Positions 25,016-37,830 of a stretch of 64,000 nucleotides of DNA are shown here, piece after piece (position 1 is the first letter of the stretch; each line of letters opens with the position of its first letter). The notes under the pieces were generated by a model. It ran no database searches and was not told where the DNA came from. It saw only the letters and a program-made list of their open reading frames with translations. The DNA lies in assembly GCA_019916065.1 (NCBI GenBank), contig CM034239.1, forward strand, positions 47,319,812 to 47,383,811. Direction: 5' to 3'. The position numbers and the translations under genes are program-made. This stretch comes from Vitellaria paradoxa (lineage: Eukaryota > Streptophyta > Magnoliopsida > Ericales > Sapotaceae).

Positions 25016-26213
25016 AAAAAATACTAACTTTTAGTATTTTAAGTATTTGATAAAATGCCAAAAGTTATCAATGATCTTTCATTGTTGCTAACACACCAAC
25101 TTTTGCTGAGTTGGCGATGGATATAATGGTTGCTTCACTTCAACCCAACTCTAAAGTTATCAAAATTTTTACAAAAAAAAACAAAAATTTGCGAAAAGCT
25201 AGTGCAAGGTTTTATAATGACAAATCTATGCAAAATCTTAAATTAAATACGACAAGATTGGTATGTTTCCTAAACTGAAGAGAAGAGAAAATTCGAATAT
25301 TTCTTAAGTTGAATGGAACTCAAGGCTTTCCAAAAGAATGAAGATACACTTAAGATAATAATGTCTAAATTAACAAGGAATCTTGAAGATATTGAAAAAA
25401 AAGCAGAAGAATTAAAGCTGAAAAAAAAAAAGGCGGAGCACCTCGCAATTAAGGTACAGGAAATGTGATTCTTCGACCTTTTGGCAGTATACCCTGGAGG
25501 CAAGGCGTAGGGAAACCAATGGTTTGAGCGATGTATTATTTGCAAGATTTTTTTTTTTTTCGTTTAGGAAATCTGCTTATGTATTTAAGTCATAGTTGGA
25601 ATAAGAGCTTGTAAGTTTGTATATATGCACCTGAGCTTAATGTACAATATGGAATTAAAAGGGCATATTATAGAGTCTTGTGAAAGAGAGAATTTTTTTC
25701 TTCTGTGACCATATAGGTCTTTTTCTTATTTTTCTTTGTATTCTTTCTTTACTTTCTGTGTGATGCAGAAAGTCCACTTATAAGGTTAGTCGAGTGATTC
25801 GAGCAAGATTAGCGAAAGAATTTGTGCGAGTGATTCATAGAGAATTCAAATAGTGCCTTGCAACCCCTTAATAATGGGATTTGAAATAGAGGTTTTTCTT
25901 CCTGTGAGGGGATTTTCTCATTATTCTTTGGTGTTATTATTTTTTGCATTGTGCATGATTGCTTGATTTGGCGAATTTTCAGCTAGTAAAAATTTCTATT
26001 TGTTTTACCAAATACTTAAAAGTTGTTAAAAAATTAATAAAAATTTTTATTTATTTTACCAAACACATTAAAAGTTTTACCTACTAATTCTTGCCAAAAA
26101 AATTATCAAAAATTGACTAAAAATTGAACATCCAAACAAGTCTATATTTTATATTATTCCTTTATCACATTGAGTAGCTGAAACAAGATGAGACATTGTG
26201 GTAGCTACAAATT
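25016..26213. mobile_element. Unclassified transposon-like insertion, about 1.1 kb
   Basis: It interrupts psi-C exon 1 right after GACGAACATCAT. An inverted match links its two sides: 25,037-25,055 reads TTTTAAGTATTTGATAAAA and the reverse complement of about 26,004-26,022 is nearly the same. The right side ends CATCCAAACAAGTC, the kind of terminus seen in hAT-like MITEs. Inside are a short Lys/Glu-rich frame (about 25,353-25,468) and an LTR-like stretch near 25,870-25,970, so it may be a nested or composite element. Class is not settled. Confidence 0.35.
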
Positions 26214-28325
26214 TTAGCCTTCAATTAATTGCAATATTTTTTTCACCAACTTGTCCAAATTCAAGGAAGATGAACCACTCGGACCGGTTGCTTCTTTTGC
26301 CAGTTTCTTAAGTTTCATAGCCTTCTCCTTCATTTTCTTCCCCTTGTCTCCCATCATCAACTCTTTTACAAGTTTCTCTACTTCATCTCTCTTCACATCA
26401 TTATCAATCTCCATTCCAACATCCCACTCATTGCAAATATACCTACAGTTCGTTTGCTGATCGCCAAAAAACGGCCAACAAATCATAGGCACTCCTGAAG
26501 TCAAACTCTCTACGATTGAATTCCATCCGCCGTGTGTTAAGAACCCTCCAACTGATGGGTGGTTCAGGACTTCTTCTTGTGGACACCAACTTGCTATCAA
26601 GCTTCTTCCTTTAGTTTCTTCGACAAATTCAGGAGGCAGAATTGCAGATTCACCCATCACCAAATCAGGCCTAACTATCCATAAGAAGTGATAGTTGCTA
26701 TTAGCAAGTCCCCATGCAAACTCCTTTAGTTGTTGCTCTGTCACCACTGTGATGCTACCAAAATTCACATAGATCACAGAATGGGGTTCCTTAGATTCGA
26801 GCCATTCAAGACACACTGATTCTTCTTTCCATAAATTGTATCCAATAGCCTTTGACAATATTTTATCTTCTGATATCTGATCCAGAAGTAATTGGAGAGG
26901 TCCAATAGCATAAACAAATGGTAGTATAGATGAGAGAATGTCCAATAGGTCCTGCTCCAAGGCATCAAATGTTTGAAGAATATTTGCTGAAGCTTTAGGA
27001 GCTCCGGAGGTTGCTTCCATGCAAAAGTTGAATAATAAATCATCAGGGTCCGTAGTTCGAATAAAGCTTGGCAGATCTTTTAGTCGGATTCCTTTCATTC
27101 CTGGAATCCAATCTATAATGGTGTCTAGGTATTCATTTGTTAAATAACTTTCATCTGCAATTGCACAAATAATATCAGCTTGGAACCAATTTCATGCAAT
27201 TATTGGAATATACCTAAATTTATACCCATTAGAATACTATTGCAAGAGTAATAAGATACTATCAGAATATTTGTGCTTTGTTTATGGGGAAAAAAATCAA
27301 CCAATTTACTCATGAATCTACATTTTAATTTCAAGAATATTATTGCATAAATAATTTATCAAAAAAATTATCAGAATAATATGGAAACTTATAAACCTAT
27401 CACTTTAAATAAAAACATTCACTAAAATGCACTCTAATTGTAAAACTACCAAGTCACACGTATTATTATAAATTCTTATAGCAAAATAGCATTGCCCTTT
27501 CCTTTATGCTCCTAATTCCTTTAAGAGGTGTTAGATTAATGGTATAATGATGCTATTGAAACTTACGAGAAAAGTGTATTTGGATGATTCTAGCATCAAA
27601 ATGGTGATTTCATGAAAATTCTCGCATTATACCTAACCTAACCTAAAGCGAGCAAAAGTATGATCCATTTTATTAAAATTAAAATCCATTAGCTTCCCTT
27701 TTGTTTGCAAAATTGTTACAGTACATTATTTAATTACACTTTCAAGTAAAATTTGTATGGTAGGATATCATTTTACTTTATATTTGTGTGTGTGTATATA
27801 TATACCTTTTAGAGGTGCAAGTCCTTTTTCCCGTAGAGGACGGAATTGATAGAAGCCCATGAAAGCGCAAGCAGCGATACTCCAGAAGAGTACGACAGGG
27901 ATTCCAAGTTGTTCACCAGCTGTGACGGTGAATGGCATGAACCCATCAGAGACAATACAAGTAACTGGCGGATCATCAGAAGCAACAGAGCCGCTGCTGT
28001 CATTGAGATGGGTGAGAAGGTTGAGAAACGGGGCTAAGAAGTTGGTTAAAACAGATTGAGCAAGAGCGATTATGTCTTGGGTTGCGTTTGCATCATCCGA
28101 CGAGGGCAAACCATCTGGGATTGTTTTGAACTGAAAATCAGCCAATCCATCGAGAGAATTAGGTCCTCTGGCTTTGATGAAGCGCTTGTGGTTGTACTCT
28201 GTGTTCACAAAGGTTATGTGAAAGCCCTTGGAGTGGAGGAGCTTTGCTAGTTTCAGCATCGCTTTGATGTGGCTTTGAGCTGGGCCCGGTATGCAAACGA
28301 GGTGGGGCTTGCGACTCACTTCCAT
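26214..28325 (-). CDS. Intact UGT85-type UDP-glycosyltransferase, 486 aa (module 2)
   Basis: Two exons: 28325-27806 (520 bp) and 27154-26214 (941 bp), intron 651 bp with GT donor and AG acceptor, phase 1; joined length 1461 bp. The start MEVSRKPH is preferred over an in-frame ATG 37 codons upstream because the TATA-like box lies between them. The N-terminal domain has the catalytic His in PAQSHI (His19) and the charge-relay Asp in CIVSDGF. The 44-residue PSPG box that binds the UDP-sugar is complete at about residues 363-406 (WCPQEEVLNHPSVGGF ... HGGWNS ... GDQ). The family (GT1, UGT85A) transfers sugar, usually glucose, to hydroxyl or carboxyl groups of small molecules in the cytosol; relatives act on cytokinins, cyanohydrins and iridoids. 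No signal or membrane segment. Database names such as '7-deoxyloganetin glucosyltransferase-like' would fit, but the acceptor is unknown. Confidence 0.93.
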
Positions 28326-28391
28326 GGTACCTCTTGTCGATCGAGTGGCTACAACATGCAACCTGATCCTCTTGGACTGCAATGGCTCAGG

Positions 28392-28399
28392 TTTAAATA
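28392..28399 (-). promoter_or_regulatory. TATA-like box of the module 2 UGT
   Basis: TATTTAAA on the minus strand about 67 nt before the chosen ATG. The same box is kept at 6328-6335 (psi-B) and 37,823-37,830 (module 3), in otherwise conserved context. Confidence 0.6.
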
Positions 28400-30936
28400 A
28401 GAACAATGCAAACTGCGAAAATTTATAGGAAGACATTTGTTATAAAAATGACGTGGACATTTTTGAATACGTGTCCGTTTCAAGTTCGAGGGATTGTAGT
28501 AGAAAAATGTATCCCACGGGATCAAGTGCATCAAGTGCAGGGATGAAATTAATTTAATTTACTTAAAATTAATTTTAAAATAAAAGTACAAATTAAAAGA
28601 AATTTTATTGAAACACTATTAATACATAATATGAAAAATCCTAACTATTTCATTAAGATATAATCAAATTATAATCTTTCATCCTTCTTTTTAACCTCTA
28701 TAGTGTATCCCTAAATCTGTCCGTTTCAAGAAAATAAAATTATACAAATCTACTTTAATTACAATTTTATTATTGCCGGATCATTTTTGTTTCACATTTT
28801 TACTAATGTTTCATTCCACTAGTATTTTCCTCTAAAAATCACATGAAAATTCTTTTCACCCAAAAAATTTTTCAAAAAAATTTCTTAGAAAAAAAAAGTA
28901 TAAGGGCGTAAATCCCTGAAAATATATATTGTGAATTTTTTTTTTTCATTTAAAATAAATGTAGAACAAAAATGAACCGAGTTTAGTATGGTTCATCAAG
29001 TTAGACCAAAAGGCGGCTAATTAGAAATTTTTGAATTCAACAAAGACAAGCAGACAATTCTAAAAATAGTTAATGATTGTTTTCAATAAAAAGATGAACT
29101 GAAACTCATCAAAGACAAATAGATAATTCTAAAAGTAATTAATAATTGTATTCAATAAAAAGATGAATCTACCCTCACAGCTACAATGTATATACAAAAA
29201 GTTGACTTAATCTTATGAAACGACAATATATCCAAAATTTATCATAATTTACATATAATGGGATAATTGCAAAATCATAAATTAAGAAAGAAAAAAATAA
29301 ATTAATATGAAATTGACAATCAATTCAGATTAATATCTTAACGACACTTGTTAATTCAAAAATTTATAGAAAAAATAATAAAAATATCAATTTGAGTCTC
29401 TATATGATGGTGTTCAATCACTACAAATTTATATTGTACTCATAAGTCGTAAAAATTATTTTCTTTGAAAACATATCAAAAATTCACATATTTTGGATAC
29501 ATATGTACAAATTATCAAAAACACCCTTGAATATCAATATTAAATTCTTCTGGCATAATTTTTTTCGTAAATACTTTTTTATGAATTAGTATGTTTTCAT
29601 TTTTTTTATTGAATATCATTTTTTTTTTCCTTCCCTGCGTACTGAATGCCAAAAGACTGACGTGATCCAAGCCAAACCAAACACTCACCATTCGTAATTA
29701 AAACCATCTTTGTTGGACTCCCGGATGGATGAATATTGAGCCCTTAAATATAAAATATTTTTATTGAAAATTATAGTACGATGACCAGAAAATTCAGCAC
29801 AAAGGTGGTTGACCCGTTTAAAATTCAGCAAAGTTGCGTTCTAGTTGGTGTAGTTATTCAATGTAACAAAGCAAAACGATCACAATCCACCAGCCCACCA
29901 TTCAAAGACTTGGGCTATGATTGGCTTGGGAGTAGAAAAATCAAAAAGAGAAGTGACAGAGGAAAGAAAATGAGAAAAATAGTGACAAAACAATAATGTT
30001 ATATTTTGTTTGGTTTCGTAATAAAGGTCAAGAAGAATAAAAAAAGATTTTCCCTTTGTTTGAGCATGAGATATCATTAATCGAATCCCGAAATTTGCGC
30101 CTGTGATATAATAATTGCCGTCAATTTAAAATTACTAACAAATCCAATGTATACCAATCCCATATTTTTTTTATTTAAATAAAGAAATTGTAACAAATTA
30201 GAGAAGATTACCAATTTGGCCCCCATCCTTAAATCTACAAAACGTTCTTATAAATAAGAGATGAAATTACCTTTACAAGTATGTAATTTTTAACCTACTA
30301 TTAATTTGCCAAAGTGATTTCTCAACTTAGTTATTGACTTAAATATCATAGTATTTTTGGCAGACATTACATCGATGTTCACGATGAATAAATTTTCATA
30401 ATTTCCAACGGATTGAGTTCTAGAAGGCCCGGATCGAGAACTATAAAATTTAACCATCATTAACTTCTTTTCTATCCGAACCAAACAAAAAATGAAAAAA
30501 TAATGACTTAAAATAATTGGTTTAGAGATGCATCTGTCACTGTGAGAAAGCTCGATTATAGGTTTCATGTTAAAACTAGAGAAAAATTAATATACTAATG
30601 TTATATTAACAACATTGTCTTTGTTGGACTTTTGAGGTTTGAGTGCTCTATCAAAGCATGTCACCGAATTTTTTTACCATATTTACAATCGATTGTGAAA
30701 ATTAAATTAATAATTGATTTAATCATTTTAACTACTAAATGTGATTAAATTTATATTTATCCTAATTTTGTTTCATTCTTAATAGGATATGGGAAATTAT
30801 TATTTTATTTTATTATCGTAGAATTTTTCTTTATATCTATCAAGCTTTCCTTTCTTTTTTTTTTTTTAATATTTAATCATTTTAAAAATTTTGTTAATTT
30901 TTAATGTGAATAATATGCCTAAACAATACTAAACAC

Positions 30937-30981
<45 letters not shown>

Positions 30982-31610
30982 GACATTTATGAAAAAAAAA
31001 TTATCAAAAAGATTGGCTAAATAACCAATTTTAAAAACACATTCCAACTTTTTGGCATATACATCAGGATAAATTGTTTTTAAATTGTTTCTCTTTTACT
31101 TTTTGGCATGTATATCAGGATAAATTTCCTTCCTTCTCATGTGCTCAGCAAGCCATCAATCAAAAACACATTCCAACTCAGGAAAAAAAAAAAGGCAGAA
31201 ATATTAATTAACTTGGAATATGTTTTCAAGAGATTAATAACAAATAATTAGGTATGTTTGAACCATAAAAAAAAATAATTAAGTATATTTAGAATTGTAA
31301 AAATTAGTAAAAGTTATAAAAGTTGTAAATTTGTAATTCTTAATCTAAGTAGAAAATATAAATTCTGTAAAAATTTGTAAAAGTTTGTATACGTACATTT
31401 GTTAAGCTCCAAATATACCCAAAAAAAAAAAAAAAAAAGGCAGAAAGGAAAATTTTCATCATATAAGCATATCCATTCAAAAATTGAAGTGAAAATTTTA
31501 GTTTTGTCAAGTGACATTCATTTCCATGTAATTATCACACGTACATGGGGAATTGTTATACATGCTGGAAATTGATCTGCCTATTTTAAGTAATGTCATG
31601 GTTGCGTATA
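28400..31610. other. Upstream flank of the module 2 UGT and start of module 3
   Basis: 28,400-29,560 is AT-rich promoter-distal flank whose part 28,985-29,525 recurs at 14,100-14,548 and 18,795. From about 29,690 module 3 begins and aligns with 1-1,878 and 21,885-23,627. An AAT microsatellite lies at 30,936-30,979. No gene was recognised; small frames here are not conserved as protein. Confidence 0.6.
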
Positions 31611-33075
31611 CTAGCCTCCTACCGTGGGCAACTTCTTGTCAACCAAGTTGTTCAAATTCAAAGTGGATGAGAACTGGTTGCCTTTTCTGCCAATTTTTTT
31701 CCAGTCCATAGCCTTGTTCTTGATTTGCCTCCCTTTCTCCCCTCCCATTAACTCTCTTATAAGTTCCTCAATTCCATCCCTCTTTACATCATTATCAATC
31801 TCCATTCTAACCTCCCACTCATTTCAAACGTCTTTATAGTTTGTTGATTGATTGTTCGTTGACCACTTGCCAAAGGCCAACAGATCGTGGGCATACCCAC
31901 AGAAAAGTTTTCAAGAGTCAAATTCTATTCATAGTGCGTCAAGAAGCCTCTCACTGATGGGTGGTTCAGGACCGCTTCTTGTGGGCACTGGTTTGCCATT
32001 AAACCTCTTTCTTTAGTTTCTATCACAAATTCATTCGGAAGAATTGCAGAGTTAGCCATCACTAGACGATCTAGTTGTCCACTAGAAACAATAGTTACTA
32101 CTAGTTAGTTCCCAAGCAAACTCTAGCAGTTGTTGCTTTGTCATGATCACAATACTCCCAAAATTCACATAAATCACAGACTCGAGTTGCTTCGTGTCTA
32201 ATCATTGGAGACACTCCGATTTTTCTTTTCATAAGTTGTATCCAATAATTTCTATTCTGTTTCCTTTTAATAATTGATTCAGAAATAATTGTAGAGGTCC
32301 AATGGTATAGATAGATGGTAACATAGACGAGAGAATATGCAGTAGATCTTGCTCCAAAGCATCAAACATTTAAATAATATTTGCTAAAGCTTTGGAGGCT
32401 CTTTGTGTTGCTTCCATGCAAAAGTTAAATGCTAGGTCATTGGGTTTATAGTTTGGGCATAGATCAAGATATCTTTCAGACGAATATCTTTTATACCTGA
32501 AATTCAGTCTATAATGGTATTTAAGTACTCATTTATTAGATAGCTTGTATCTATTAGATACCTGTTTATTAAGGGTGTGTTTGGAGTAATAAAAAGTGAG
32601 ATAAAATGAGATAAAGTGAGATAAGTTATAGGTCTATAATTCGTACAGGAAGATAAAAAGTAGATATTTTTTAGAAATTTTCAATATTTTCATAATTTTT
32701 CAAAGTTTCGTGTCACTCTAAACGGAGCCTAAATAGCTTGCATATGCACGCATAAAATATGAAGTTATAGATATGCAAATTTCACATCACACTCTAGTAA
32801 ATCATGATCTCATTAATTCTTAACTTATTAGAACCTAATGATCATTTTCAAAACCTAAGCACTCTGTGTGTTTTTTATGCCTTTAATGTTAAATCCTCTC
32901 TGCCCAATCCACCATTGATGGATGGAGACGAGCTTTCTAATTACCACTAGATTGTGGATTAGTGGATGCCAAACAGGTGTTTGATATATGGTCCAACCTT
33001 GCTGTGTTAAACATAAATTTATATATGCGTACCTTTTAGTAGTGTAAACCTTTTTCCCAGCAGAGCATGTATGAA
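31611..33075 (-). pseudogene. psi-E: decayed UGT85-type glycosyltransferase
   Basis: The terminal 64 codons (31,805-31,611) are open and end KKLPTVGG. Upstream, the PSPG box is readable as CPQEAVLNHPSV then FLTH, but HGGWNS is replaced by a run containing a stop. Exon 2 fades at about 32,545. A 45-bp piece of the exon 1 end with its GT donor remains at 33,031-33,075. It is the direct counterpart of psi-A, with some lesions shared and others private. Confidence 0.87.
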
Positions 33076-33736
33076 ACGAGCCCTACATTAATCTAATAAT
33101 TAAATATTTAGAATGATAGAAAAACATCATTCAAAGAGAGTAGTTAATAAAATTCACTAATTATTAACATTGTGTTGTTTTAGAATTTATTTGTTGCAAT
33201 TTATAATATTTTTGAAATCTATTTATTTTTATTCTTTTTTGAAAAATATTTTTTATAATATGAGTAAATGTGTAATTTGAAAAAAAATTATATTGAAAGT
33301 TCTGTTTGTTTTAATGTAAAATATTTTTTTTTAAACATGGGCAAAAAGTATTTTACAAAAAATTATTTTATGTTGATAAAGACGAAACCAAATATAATTC
33401 TAAAGGAATAAGGATGGCAGAAGGATAAATTTAGAGTGAGAGGCAAAATGCACTGAAATCCAACAACGATAAGAGTGGGTAAAGCAATGATCCCCATTGC
33501 TTTGCCAAAAATGGAGCTTGTGACACATTGTCATGTCATAGCAAAAAGACAAATGAGATGTATGTATGTATAAAGAAATTTGAGAGAAATTCAACCCAGA
33601 AAAGACGGAGTAACTTCGACTAGCTAACTAGTTTATCAAGGCATTAAAAAACATCAATGCAATACTGTCTTTTATTATATCACTTCATTAAATTTTTCGT
33701 AGGTGAAACACGATGAAACATTGTGGTAGCTAAATT
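33076..33736. other. Spacer between psi-E and the module 3 UGT
   Basis: Aligns with 3,331-3,988. AT-rich; no gene recognised. Confidence 0.5.
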
Positions 33737-36700
33737 CTAGCCTCCAATTACTTGCAATATTTTGTTCACCAACTTGTCCAAATTCAAGGAAGATGAGCCA
33801 CTCGGACCGGTTGCTTCTTCTGCCAATTTCTTAAGCTTCACAGCCTTCTCCTTCTTTTTCTTCCCCTTCTCTCCTCTCATCAACTCTCTTACAAGTTTCT
33901 TTACTTCATCTCTCTTCACATCATTATCAATCTCCATTCCAACCTCCCACTCATTGCAAATATACCTACAGTTTGTTTGTTGATCACCAATAAACGGCCA
34001 ACAAATCATAGGTATTCCTGAAGACAAACTCTCAACAATAGAATTCCATCCGCCGTGCGTTAAGAACCCTCCAACTGATGGGTGGTTCAAGACTTCCTCT
34101 TGTGGACACCAACTTATTATTAGGCCTCTTTCTTTAGTTTCTTCCACAAATTCAGGAGTCAGAATTGCAGATTCACCCATCACCAAATCAGGTCTAACTA
34201 TCCACAAGAAGTGATAGTTGCTATTAGCAAGTCCCCATGCAAACTCCATAAGTTGTTGCTCCGTCACCATCGTGATGCTGCCAAAATTCACGTAGATCAC
34301 AGAATGTGGTTCCTTAGATTTAAGCCATTCAAGACATTCTGATTCTTTCCATAGATTGTATCCAATAGCCTTTGACAATATTTTATCTTCTAATATCTGA
34401 TCCAGAAGTAATTGGAGAGGTCCAATGGCATAGACAAATGGTAACATAGATGAGAGAATGTCCAATAGGTCCTGCTCCAAGGCATCAAATGTTTGAAGAA
34501 TATTTGCTAAAGCTTTGGGAGCTTTGGAGGTTGCTTCCACACAGAAGTTGAAAAATAAATCATCAGGGTCCGTAGTTCGGACAAAACTTGGCAGATCTTT
34601 TAGCCGGATTCCTTTCATTCCTGGAATCCAGTCTATAATGGTGTCTAGGTACCCATTTGTTAGATAATTGTCATCTGCAATTGCATGATTAATATTAGCT
34701 AACTTGGAACCAATGCTATGCAATTTTTTGAATATGCCTAAATTTATACCCATTAAAATATTTTTGCAAGAGTAATGTGATACTATTAGAATATTTGTGC
34801 TCTTTTCTTTTTGTTTTTATTTCCCAAATTATTCTAGTTGCACTTTTCTATAAAATTTTGTTATGTGAACATTTGCTTCTCCCATGAAAATTTATCAAGA
34901 AAAAAAAATTGTTGGAATGATGTAGAGACTCATAAGTCTATCACTTGAAAAAGAAATACTCATTAAGATACCCTTTGATTGTAAAATTACCAATTCACAC
35001 TTATTTTGATAAATTCTTACAACAAAATAGTATTGTTCTTTTGTTTTTGCTCTTTTCTTCAGTGGTGTAAGATTAAGAGTAATGTTGCGATAAACTAGCT
35101 ATTAATAAGAGATTAGATGAGTTACCATCCAAATACGATGAAACACTCATATCTCACATTTTTTTGAAAATGTTGAAATGAATTATCACATATGTAATAT
35201 TTAATACTTCTCAAGTACACACTTCTACAAAAATGCATAAATATCACAGCTTTTAGGCGTAATATTTCACTTTCTATCCTAGTCACAAAAGTGTGATTGA
35301 TCCAGGTGAGATTGTAAGTCACTTCTTTTCGATCACAGTTTACAATCATCATAAAAAACTTATAACAATCACACACTAAAAGTGTGATCTTTTATGGTAA
35401 AAACTAAGATGAAAAGAAATCTCGTATGATCTTTTATGAATTTCGATCTCACATTTTTTTAAAAATTGTGATTAAATATAAAAAAATAATCACGCTGAAA
35501 AAATGAATTAATTTTAAAAATAATAAAAATCCACATGGCAACCTCCTATCATGCCATCATAGTACTATTTGGCACCTTCTGTTGAGAATTGAACTCGTGC
35601 CATTCCTCTGAGAATTAGTGTAATTGACTGCTAGTCCAAGTTATCATTTACATATATATTTTACATATAACTATATAAAAACCAAATTTTATCTCTTTTG
35701 GGGTTAGTAAACAAAGTAATAAAATTATATTATTTTAATTTAATTATTTTAAGTTTTTTTATAATAATTTATTATGACTTTTGTCAACTAATTAGTAGCT
35801 AAAAGTTACAATTTTCCTGATCAATTGGTCGGGAAAAATGATAAAAAAAAATTTACTTTTATCTAATTATTTTAACTTTTTGCAATCATTTGAAATCATA
35901 ACCAATATATAGTACCATGCAAATACTTAATAAATAATTTTTAAATATCTATCATATTTAATTAAAAATGATTTTAATTTTTTTTTAATTTTTCTTTAAT
36001 ATTTGTTTATAGCATATATTTAATCATGACTCACTATTTATAATATATTTTTCTTCATTCTGTATTATATTTTTAAAAGTAATTAGATCGCGTTTATTTT
36101 AGTTGTAGAAAACTATTGTTCAAAACAAAATTTTTGAAAATTATTTTAAAAAATGATTTGTAATACAAAAAATATTTTCAATGACTAGATTCAAAAATTA
36201 GTTCTAAAAAAAAATAAAAATTTTTATTATTTTTATTTCTAAATTGTTATCACTTCCAACAAAATATAAAATAATGTCACTTTTAATATAATTAATATTA
36301 ACGATACACTAAATTTTTATTAGATATTAAGTATTTAATATTCACCTTATTATAAGTCATACAAATTATGAAGACTACTCCCATACATTTACTAAAAAAA
36401 TAATTATTATACATTTAGCGTTATTTAAATTTGATTTGGTAAATTTAGTTTTAACATTAATTTAAAAATATTTTTGTTTATTGATCCATGATTGTAGTTT
36501 TTATAGCATATTTAATTAATTAAAATTAATAAATAAATATTACAATAAAATTTATGAAATCTAATTTAAATCATATAAAGTGATAAATAAAATTATTTGA
36601 GAGAAATATAGAGAAAAAAATAATAATATTGTCTCTTTTTTTAATTATCTCACTTTTTTTAAGATATAATTTTTCTCACTTTTTGATCTAAGTTTTTTTT

Positions 36701-37752
36701 TAGAGATGTTTCCATTAATCTTTTATCTCGGTTTTTTTCTAGAGATAGTTCTACTGATTTTTTATTTCAGTTTTTTCTAGAAATGGTTTTCACTGATCTT
36801 TTATCTCATCTTAAATACAATCACAGTTTCAACAAAAGTGAGATAAAAAGTATAAAAATAATTTTTTATCCCAATTTTTTAATTAGACTGAGATAAAAAA
36901 TTTTAACTCACAAACCTTTATCACGTTTTTTTTTTTTAAACTGTGATTTTTATGAATTTCTCAGTATGATCTTTATCAATTATTGTAGTAGTGACAACGC
37001 GTTTTAAAGTCTTGAAAATAATAAATACTGTTAAACTTTAGAATTAAATATGTTTTGTAAATAATGGTACAAAAATGCATGATTCTTTTAAAATTAAACT
37101 CTCGCACTATATCTAACCTATCTCAAAGCGACAAAAAATGTGACCCCATTCGATTTAAAATTAAAACCCATCAACTTCACTTTTATTTACAAATTTGTTG
37201 GATATCATTTTACTTTGTGTGTGTGTGTGTGTGTGTACCTTTTAGAGGTGTAAGACCTTTTTGCCGTAGAGCGCGGAGCTGATAAACGCCCATAAAAGAG
37301 CAGGCACCGATACTCCAGAAGAGTACGACTGGGATTCCAAGGTGTTCAGCAGCTGTGACGGTGAATGACATGAACCCATCCGAGACAATACAAGTAACTG
37401 GCGGATCAGAAGCAACAGTGCTGCCGTCGCTGAGATGGGAGAGTAGGTTGAGAAATGGAGCTAACAAGTCGGTGGAAACAGATTGACAAAGAGCGATTAA
37501 GTCTTGGGTTGCGTTTGCATCATCCGAGGAGGGCAAACTATCTGGGATTGCTTTGAACTGGAAATCAGGCAATCCATCAAGAGAATTAGGTCCTCTGGCT
37601 TTGATGAAGCGCTTGTGGTTGTACTCTGTGTTGACAAAGGTTATGTGAAAGCCCTTGTGGTGGAGAAGCTTTGCTAGTTTCAACATCGCTTTGATGTGGC
37701 TTTGAGCTGGGTATGGTACGCAAACGAGGTGAGGCTTGCGAGTCACTTCCAT
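33737..37752 (-). CDS. Intact UGT85-type UDP-glycosyltransferase, 483 aa (module 3)
   Basis: Exon 1 37752-37239 (514 bp) and exon 2 34674-33737 (938 bp) join in phase 1 to 1452 bp. The junction restores LTPLK-DDNYLTNGYLD, the usual UGT85 sequence there. Catalytic residues: His19 in PAQSHI and Asp125 in CIVSDGF. The PSPG box spans about residues 360-403 and is complete, with HGGWNS and final GDQ. One residue is missing relative to its paralogues in LWKESECLE. The 2564-bp intron carries a CACTA transposon; without it the intron would be about 790 bp, like its relatives. The donor site is followed directly by an AC run. Expected role is as for the module 2 copy: cytosolic glycosylation of a small acceptor. 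Exon 1 is nearly identical to psi-B, so these two are closer to each other than to the module 2 gene. Whether the long intron is spliced normally is unknown. Confidence 0.92.
35220..36993. mobile_element. Non-autonomous CACTA (En/Spm) transposon in the UGT intron
   Basis: The 1774-bp element starts CACTTCTACAAAAAT and its other end, reverse-complemented, starts CACTACTACAATAAT (13 of 15 match). It is flanked by ACA at 35,217-35,219 and 36,994-36,996. The same intron in psi-B (about 5,463-5,490) has CAAGTACAACGCG with one ACA, so it is a clean empty site. Sub-terminal repeats include TCACAGTTT-type units and a threefold unit ending TGATCTTTTATCTC at about 36,690-36,810. No transposase is present, so movement would need an autonomous CACTA element. 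Confidence 0.93.
37217..37236. repeat. GT microsatellite abutting the splice donor
   Basis: On the gene strand the intron begins GTAC followed by repeated AC. The equivalent positions in psi-B and in the module 2 gene are shorter and interrupted. Confidence 0.9.
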
Positions 37753-37822
37753 GGTTGGTACCTCTCTTGTTGAGCGGCTACAATATGCAAGCTGATCCTC
37801 CCTTTGGCTGCAGTGGCAAAGG

Positions 37823-37830
37823 TTTAAATA
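37823..37830 (-). promoter_or_regulatory. TATA-like box of the module 3 UGT
   Basis: TATTTAAA about 71 nt before the ATG at 37,752, in the same context as the other two modules. It places the transcription start downstream of the in-frame ATG at 37,842, which is why that longer start is not used. Confidence 0.6.

Noticed and set aside
27155..27240. Apparent stop and 4-bp deletion at the start of the module 2 UGT second exon
   Set aside because: These lie in the intron. The acceptor AG before ATGAAAGTTAT restores the correct junction, so the gene is intact.
35122..35376. 84-codon minus-strand frame
   Set aside because: It spans the CACTA terminus and intron; no protein similarity recognised.
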